Positions 5,758 to 9,309 of a DNA stretch of 9,309 bases are shown here, piece by piece; the first letter of the stretch is position 1, and each line of letters starts with the position of its first letter. The DNA lies in NCBI GenBank assembly GCA_015522885.1, contig WALJ01000043.1, positions 1 through 9,309 of the forward strand. Direction: 5' to 3'. The notes beneath the pieces are model-generated. The model ran no database searches. It was given only the letters and a program-made list of their open reading frames with translations, and had not been told where the DNA came from. A program made the position numbers and the translations under genes. The stretch comes from Thermoplasmata archaeon (GTDB taxonomy: Archaea; Thermoplasmatota; Thermoplasmata; WALJ01).

Positions 5758-6714
5758 GTGAGACTTATAACGAAATGGTTCGGCGTCTTTCTCGTTTACG
5801 GGCATGAGATAAGAGAATATGCGCTCTTCCCAAAAGATGCCAGCGAAATCGCTTTTAGACTTCTGAAGATAAGGAACGGAGAGATTCTCGCCGAAGAGCG
5901 AAGATTCTCAGAGCAGCGGCCGAGGGTCGGGGAGCGCAGACTTTCGGAGATAGGGAGGTTCAGGGATGAGAAGAGAATTGTGGACATAAGGCCGGAGGAT
6001 TACGGATTCGATATGCATCTTCTTCACGAAGCGCTGATAATCGCAGGCAGAGAAGAGGTCGAAGCCTCGAAAAACCCTTCGAACGACATAATACAGGCGA
6101 TAAACGCGATGGATGAGATAATGGAATCTCAGAATATACTCTCCGAGAGGCTGAAGGAGTGGTACGGATACCATCATCCGTTTGACGAACTCGTGGAAGG
6201 AAAAAAGATAAAGGAGATTGGAGGAGGACTGAGCAGCCTTAACTCCCTGATGAACAAAAGTGCCGAGACAAGGTCGGATATGGAGAAGTACCTGAGAGAA
6301 ATTATGGAGGAGAGCGCTCCCAATCTTAACGCTCTGGTCGGCCCGACCATCGGCGCAAGGCTCATAGCCATGGCCGGCAGCGTCAGGAATCTGGCTTCGA
6401 TGCCTTCCAGCACCATACAGGTACTCGGTGCGGAAACAGCCTTTTTCAGGTTCCTCAAGGAGGGCACGAAGCCGCCGAAGCACGGCATAATATATCAGCA
6501 TCCGATAATCCACAGGGCCAGAAGGGACAACAGGGGGAGGATTTCAAGGTTCATGGCCGGAAAGATAAGGATAGCGGCGGCACTGGATGCTAATCACGGG
6601 GATTTCATGGGGGATGCCCTCTTAGAAAGTGTCAGGAAGAGGGCCGATGAGCTGGAGCGCAGAGGCAAAAAGAGCGGAAAAAAGGGCAGAAAGAAGAAAA
6701 GAAAGAGGAAATGA
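5758..6714 (+). CDS. nop5: Nop5 (Nop56/58-like) core protein of box C/D RNP
   Basis: A 318-residue scaffold of the archaeal box C/D RNP. It binds L7Ae and guide RNA through its Nop domain and holds fibrillarin through its N-terminal domain, directing ribose 2'-O-methylation of rRNA and tRNA. Residues 1-95 form the fibrillarin-binding domain, about 105-180 the coiled coil (ASKNPSNDIIQAINAMDE, DMEKYLREIMEE), and about 183-290 the Nop domain with NALVGPTIGARLIAMAGS, IQVLGAETAFFRFL and YQHPIIHRARRDNRGRISR. The tail (301-318) is a basic Lys/Arg/Gly stretch, as in many Nop5 proteins. Length is within the family range, towards the short side. The GTG start is chosen by TATA spacing. TiaS follows three bases after the stop. 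Fibrillarin is nearby but on the opposite strand. Confidence 0.97.
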   Translation: MRLITKWFGVFLVYGHEIREYALFPKDASEIAFRLLKIRNGEILAEERRFSEQRPRVGERRLSEIGRFRDEKRIVDIRPEDYGFDMHLLHEALIIAGREEVEASKNPSNDIIQAINAMDEIMESQNILSERLKEWYGYHHPFDELVEGKKIKEIGGGLSSLNSLMNKSAETRSDMEKYLREIMEESAPNLNALVGPTIGARLIAMAGSVRNLASMPSSTIQVLGAETAFFRFLKEGTKPPKHGIIYQHPIIHRARRDNRGRISRFMAGKIRIAAALDANHGDFMGDALLESVRKRADELERRGKKSGKKGRKKKRKRK

Positions 6715-6717
6715 GGC

Positions 6718-8019
6718 ATGCCGTACATCGCAGTGGATGATACCGATTCCGTGAAAGGCATGTGCACGACCTTTCTTTTGACCGAGATAATCCGTATTTT
6801 TCCGAATCTGGATGTCATAGGTTATCCGAGGCTCGTGAGGCTGAACCCGAATATTCCGTGGAAGACGCGGGGCAATGCCGCTCTCTCCGTCAGGCTTGGA
6901 AAGGGCAGAGGTGAAGGAAGAAAAATAGGGGAGATTGCTGGAAGGTCGATTTATGCATACGAGAAGGGAATCGAAGCCGGAGATTTGAATGAGATTTATG
7001 AGAAAGTGAGAGAGCTTGTGGAGAAACTGGCAGTATTCGATGATGAAAAAACGAATCCCGGATTCGCAGTGTCCGCAAATAAAACATCACAGAGTCTATA
7101 CTGGAAAGCCGTCAGGAAGATTGTGAGCGTGGAAGAGGCTGTCGAAGAGCTTGAAAAATCCGGAGCGCTCTATAAAGCTTACAAGAATCGGAGGGGATTG
7201 GTAGGCTCCGCCGCAGCACTTTCGTGGCGCCCGAAGAGGAGGACCTACGAACTGATAGCGTACAGGTACGAGGAGCGCTGGGGAACCCCCAGAGAAGTGG
7301 ATGAAAAAAGCGTCATCGAGATGGACCGAAGCTTTCCGGAGACCTTCGACAACTACGATTACAGGAATAAGTATGTCGCGATAACTCCTAACACTCCATG
7401 CCCCATCCTCTACGGGATAAGGGCGATAGGGCCGGAAAGGCTTGAAAAAGCCCATAAAATGGTAAAAGGTGAGAAAGCGGAGCGCTGGGTTATATTTCTC
7501 AGCAATCAGGGCAGCGACGACAACATGCTCGGAAAGAGGATATTCGATATACAACCCTATGAATCGGTGGTAATACGCGGAAAAGTCGCTAAAGCCCCCG
7601 TAACAATAGAGGGCGGGCACGTGATATTCTCGATATCCGACGGGAGCGGGGAAGTGGAGAGCGCCGCCTATGAACCGACAAAAGAGTTCAGGGAGACCAT
7701 AAGGGCGCTCGTTCGGGGGGATTCCGTGGAAATCTGGGGTGGAGTTCACGAAAAGCCCTATACTTTGAATATCGAGAAGCTCAGGGTGCTGGGACTTGAG
7801 AAAAACAGGGTAAAGGTGCACAACCCCAGATGCCCGAAATGCGGAAAAAGGATGAAATCGACGGGAAGAGACGGATATTACAGGTGCAGGGACTGCGGCA
7901 TAAAGATAAAGGGCGGTGAAGAATACAGAGAGATTCCCAGAAAAATAGAAGAAACATGGTACGAAGTGCCGGTATGTGCGAGAAGGCACCTTGCGAGGCC
8001 GCTCAGGCTTTTACGATAA
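6718..8019 (+). CDS. tiaS: tRNA(Ile2) 2-agmatinylcytidine synthetase TiaS
   Basis: A 433-residue enzyme that joins agmatine to C34 of the CAU anticodon of tRNA-Ile2, using ATP. The resulting agmatidine lets the tRNA read AUA and not AUG. The N-terminal domain opens with YIAVDDTDS (DDTD at 7-10) and RLNPNIPWKTRGNAA (41-55), followed by the middle catalytic region with GLVGSAAAL (160-168) and NTPCPILYGIRA (225-236). An OB-fold domain lies at about 283-355. A zinc ribbon uses C372, C375, C390 and C393, and the C-terminal tail ends PVCARRHLARPL. The full length and all domains are present. It starts three bases after nop5 with a GAGG overlapping the nop5 stop, so the two are one operon. Its 3' end overlaps fibrillarin by 17 bases. 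Confidence 0.97.
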   Translation: MPYIAVDDTDSVKGMCTTFLLTEIIRIFPNLDVIGYPRLVRLNPNIPWKTRGNAALSVRLGKGRGEGRKIGEIAGRSIYAYEKGIEAGDLNEIYEKVRELVEKLAVFDDEKTNPGFAVSANKTSQSLYWKAVRKIVSVEEAVEELEKSGALYKAYKNRRGLVGSAAALSWRPKRRTYELIAYRYEERWGTPREVDEKSVIEMDRSFPETFDNYDYRNKYVAITPNTPCPILYGIRAIGPERLEKAHKMVKGEKAERWVIFLSNQGSDDNMLGKRIFDIQPYESVVIRGKVAKAPVTIEGGHVIFSISDGSGEVESAAYEPTKEFRETIRALVRGDSVEIWGGVHEKPYTLNIEKLRVLGLEKNRVKVHNPRCPKCGKRMKSTGRDGYYRCRDCGIKIKGGEEYREIPRKIEETWYEVPVCARRHLARPLRLLR

Positions 8020-8650
8020 ATGCCATGTGGTCCTTTTCGTAGGGTTTTAAGTTGATGTTGTTCTCTATTTTCGTGTATTTCGAGAGTTCGTCGGCCACCG
8101 TCTGGAAGACATTTTTCGGTTTCTCGGAGACATTTATGCTTCGTGCCTTCAGCATCAGAACCCCTCTTTTCGCATTGAAGAAATCCATGTTCTTCAGAAA
8201 AATCTCAAGCTGGTCTCTCTGGGCAATGTCCTGATAAACGAGGTCAACTTCGGGAACGATGTGCCTGTATCGGCTCGGTACCCGTGCATTCGCAAGTATC
8301 GGCATGATGTTCTTTCTTTCTTCGGAGAGCTTTATAAGGTCTCTGAAAGGAACTTCAGCGAATTCCACGGCATAGACCTCTTTCTCGGTTATCTCGGAGA
8401 TGTGGCTAACGGTTGTTCCGCTGGCGGCACCCAGATAAAGGACATTGTCCTTCCTTTTCAGAGGGAATTTCGTCATTCCTCTGTGAAGTGCGGCCGACAT
8501 CTTGCTTCTTTTAGGGTCCCAGAGACGATACTCTTTACCCTTAGCGCGTATGATTTTCTCGCCGTAAACCGATTTTCCGGGATTCGCATTCGATGTATAG
8601 TAATTCTCTCCGTCGTAGAAAACACCCGGATAAATCTCTTTCAGAGGCAT
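8003..8650 (-). CDS. flpA: Fibrillarin-like rRNA/tRNA 2'-O-methyltransferase
   Basis: A 215-residue SAM-dependent methyltransferase of the box C/D RNP, recruited by Nop5. The family pattern is complete: an N-terminal beta domain (PGVFYDGENYYTSN), then YRLWDPKRSKMSAAL (41-55), the SAM-binding VLYLGAASGTTVSH (70-83), acidic AVEFAEVPFRDL, VYQDIAQRDQ (138-147, D141), LMLKARSI (K168) and EKDHMAFIV (H208). I place the start at ATG 8650, because it overlaps the upstream gene's stop as TGATG, the usual layout of coupled translation. A GTG one codon earlier (8653) is possible. A GAGGA motif about seven bases upstream can serve as ribosome site. It is the second gene of its operon and converges on tiaS. 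Confidence 0.96.
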   Translation of the reverse strand: MPLKEIYPGVFYDGENYYTSNANPGKSVYGEKIIRAKGKEYRLWDPKRSKMSAALHRGMTKFPLKRKDNVLYLGAASGTTVSHISEITEKEVYAVEFAEVPFRDLIKLSEERKNIMPILANARVPSRYRHIVPEVDLVYQDIAQRDQLEIFLKNMDFFNAKRGVLMLKARSINVSEKPKNVFQTVADELSKYTKIENNINLKPYEKDHMAFIVKA

Positions 8651-9078
8651 CACTCTTCCTCGTTTTCCTCTTCGCTTCTTCTAAGCCACACATCATCCGG
8701 AACTTCATCGTAGATATTCACATCCTCCGCTTTGGGATACCTGTTGAAATCAGCGGTCTTTATTTTTCCGCTGAGTATTTCGCCTATTCTGTCCTTTCTG
8801 AAGGTCCAGTAATGGATTCTCCACTCTCGCCCGTCATACAGTGTCGTCTCTTCTCTTTCGGTGGTCAGTATCTCCTCGTCTTCCAGCATGTAAAAAACAT
8901 CTCTATCCTGGGGTTCCAGCATATTGTCGAGTATCCTTCCGTTGAAGCCAAAAAGGTTCATCACGTGCTTTGCCATCATCTCCGCCTCTTTCTCGGGCAT
9001 TCCGTGTTCTCCGATGGTGGTCTCGATGACCTTTTTCAGCTCTTCTACTCTGAAAGTTTGCATTTCCATTCCGCTCAT
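8650..9078 (-). CDS. Uncharacterised acidic protein, probable winged-helix fold
   Basis: A 142-residue protein without signal peptide or membrane helices. Residues 10-60 are helical (VEELKKVIETTIGEHGMP, then AKHVMNLFGFNGRILDNMLEPQDRD). Residues 60-95 read FYMLEDEEILTTEREETTLYDGREWRIHYW, which suggests the last helix and beta wing of a winged-helix domain. The C-terminus is acidic, ending in Glu/Asn repeats. I recall closely similar proteins as conserved unknowns in Thermoplasmata, possibly DUF6015, but could not check this. Its stop overlaps the fibrillarin start by one base, so the two are co-transcribed and probably translationally coupled. The ATG at 9078 is set by a GGAGG seven bases upstream; Met4 and Met6 are weaker alternatives. 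Function is unknown; a role in RNA modification or its regulation is inferred only from linkage. Confidence 0.85.
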   Translation of the reverse strand: MSGMEMQTFRVEELKKVIETTIGEHGMPEKEAEMMAKHVMNLFGFNGRILDNMLEPQDRDVFYMLEDEEILTTEREETTLYDGREWRIHYWTFRKDRIGEILSGKIKTADFNRYPKAEDVNIYDEVPDDVWLRRSEEENEEE

Positions 9079-9085
9079 GGTTCTG

Positions 9086-9128
9086 CCTCCGACAGGGCAA
9101 TAACGCTTTGGTATACGGAGTATATAAG
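9086..9128 (-). promoter_or_regulatory. Promoter and ribosome site of the orphan-fibrillarin operon
   Basis: On the minus strand a TATA box CTTATATA (9128-9121) predicts transcription from about 9098. A GGAGG (9090-9086) lies seven bases before the ATG at 9078. The mRNA would have a leader of about 20 bases with a true Shine-Dalgarno site, unlike the other first genes in the window. Confidence 0.65.
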
Positions 9129-9180
9129 AGTTTCTTTCTCCGGTTCCAAAGGAGGTTTTCTACATAAAACGAAAAATAAA

Positions 9181-9199
9181 TGTAGAGTACGGAAATTAT
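9181..9199. repeat. 19-base terminal inverted repeat, right copy
   Basis: TGTAGAGTACGGAAATTAT is the exact reverse complement of 113-131, about 9.05 kb away. It begins some 53 bases beyond the TATA box of the orphan-fibrillarin operon, so the element inserted just upstream of that promoter. Confidence 0.8.
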
Positions 9200-9200
9200 T

Positions 9201-9221
9201 TTGACCTCTTTCAGAAGTCAA
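9201..9221. repeat. Short inverted repeat just inside the right terminal repeat
   Basis: TTGACCTCT (9201-9209) and AGAAGTCAA (9213-9221) pair at eight of nine positions around a three-base loop. The left copy also has a hairpin directly inside its 19-mer (71-113), though with a different sequence. Confidence 0.55.
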
Positions 9222-9252
9222 ACTCGCAACTATCGTTGCTCGTTTCACCCAA

Positions 9253-9260
9253 ACTTAAAG
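9253..9260 (+). promoter_or_regulatory. TATA-like box of the probable transposase gene
   Basis: ACTTAAAG is centred about 26 bases before the GTG at 9282, the same leaderless spacing as in the other genes here. A five-base dyad, GGGAG/CTCCC (9260-9264 and 9273-9277), lies between box and start. Confidence 0.45.
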
Positions 9261-9281
9261 GGAGCGCAGACTCTCCCGGAT

Positions 9282-9309
9282 GTGACAAAACTGAATCAGA
9301 AGAAGATAC
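9282..9309 (+). CDS. Start of a probable transposase (cut by the window end)
   Basis: GTG begins an open frame reading MTKLNQKKI before the window ends. This resembles the beginning of archaeal IS481-type integrase-core transposases, which open with a short Lys-rich segment leading into a helix-turn-helix domain. Support is indirect: a TATA box at the right spacing, and a position 101 bases inside a terminal repeat that recurs at the other end of the window. Only nine codons are visible, so the family is a guess and the gene itself is only moderately supported. Confidence 0.4.

Larger units (their letters stand above)
9181..9309 (+). mobile_element. Left end of an insertion sequence, probably IS481-type (partial)
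   Basis: The element is taken to begin at TGTAGAGTACGGAAATTAT (9181-9199), the inverted match of 113-131. Inside it are two small hairpins (9201-9221 and 9226-9239), a TATA box, and the first nine codons of a probable transposase, after which the window ends. The 5'-TGT tip and the first residues suggest the IS481 family, but the evidence is thin because only 129 bases are visible. Confidence 0.5.

Noticed and set aside
7096..7989. 297-codon minus-strand open frame opposite tiaS
   Set aside because: The plus strand encodes complete TiaS with all motifs. The antisense product is low-quality sequence with no domain.
8593..9204. 203-codon plus-strand open frame over the orphan and fibrillarin start
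   Set aside because: Antisense to two coupled genes with clear promoter and ribosome site; the product is Ser/Phe/His-rich shadow sequence.
9255..9290. tRNA-like stretch with GGGAG and CTCCC arms
   Set aside because: No T-arm consensus, no acceptor pairing and no plausible seven-base anticodon loop in register.

Overview
The window reads as archaeal chromosome, probably from the Thermoplasmata side of the Euryarchaeota. It carries Nop5, fibrillarin, TiaS and aIF2-beta, which are archaeal (or archaeal-eukaryotic) information-processing proteins. It also carries two DUF835 proteins and a small acidic protein of a kind I associate with Thermoplasmata. Most unlinked genes have a TATA-like box about 23-27 bases before the start codon and no Shine-Dalgarno sequence, which points to leaderless mRNAs. 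Ile is mostly ATA and Arg mostly AGA/AGG. The lineage is an inference; the domain Archaea is close to certain. Almost all of the window is coding.

Layout. 1-131: right-hand end of what looks like an insertion-sequence copy, with two strong inverted repeats and a 19-base terminal repeat. 180-1661 (+): MscS-type channel with a secreted N-terminal domain. 1799-2911 (+): seven-helix membrane protein ending in DUF835. 2956-3783 (+): MEMO-family protein, linked to the previous gene. 3784-4515 (-): soluble DUF835 protein, tail to tail with MEMO. 4516-4588: divergent promoters with a possible operator. 4589-4957 (+): JAMM/MPN metalloprotease. 4958-5587 (-): aIF2-beta with a TRAM domain, tail to tail with the protease. 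5588-5757: divergent promoters and a 36-codon unidentified coding relic. 5758-8019 (+): nop5-tiaS operon. 8003-9078 (-): an operon of an uncharacterised acidic protein followed by fibrillarin, converging on tiaS with a 17-base overlap. 9181-9309: left end of an insertion sequence, with the same 19-base repeat inverted relative to position 113 and the first codons of a probable transposase.

How the genes work together. The right half is an RNA and translation block. Nop5 and fibrillarin are the core and the methyltransferase of the box C/D RNP, TiaS makes the agmatidine that lets tRNA-Ile2 read AUA, and aIF2-beta belongs to the initiator-tRNA carrier. AUA is the main Ile codon here (19 of 28 in nop5), which fits a need for TiaS. 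The left half is a membrane and signalling block: MscS, a 7TM-DUF835 sensor-like protein, MEMO and a second DUF835 protein. I see no defence island, CRISPR array, tRNA or rRNA. The less expected items are the 7TM-DUF835 architecture, the fibrillarin-coupled orphan, the zero-gap convergent pairs, the DUF835 operator palindrome, and the matching insertion-sequence ends on both sides of the core-gene block.
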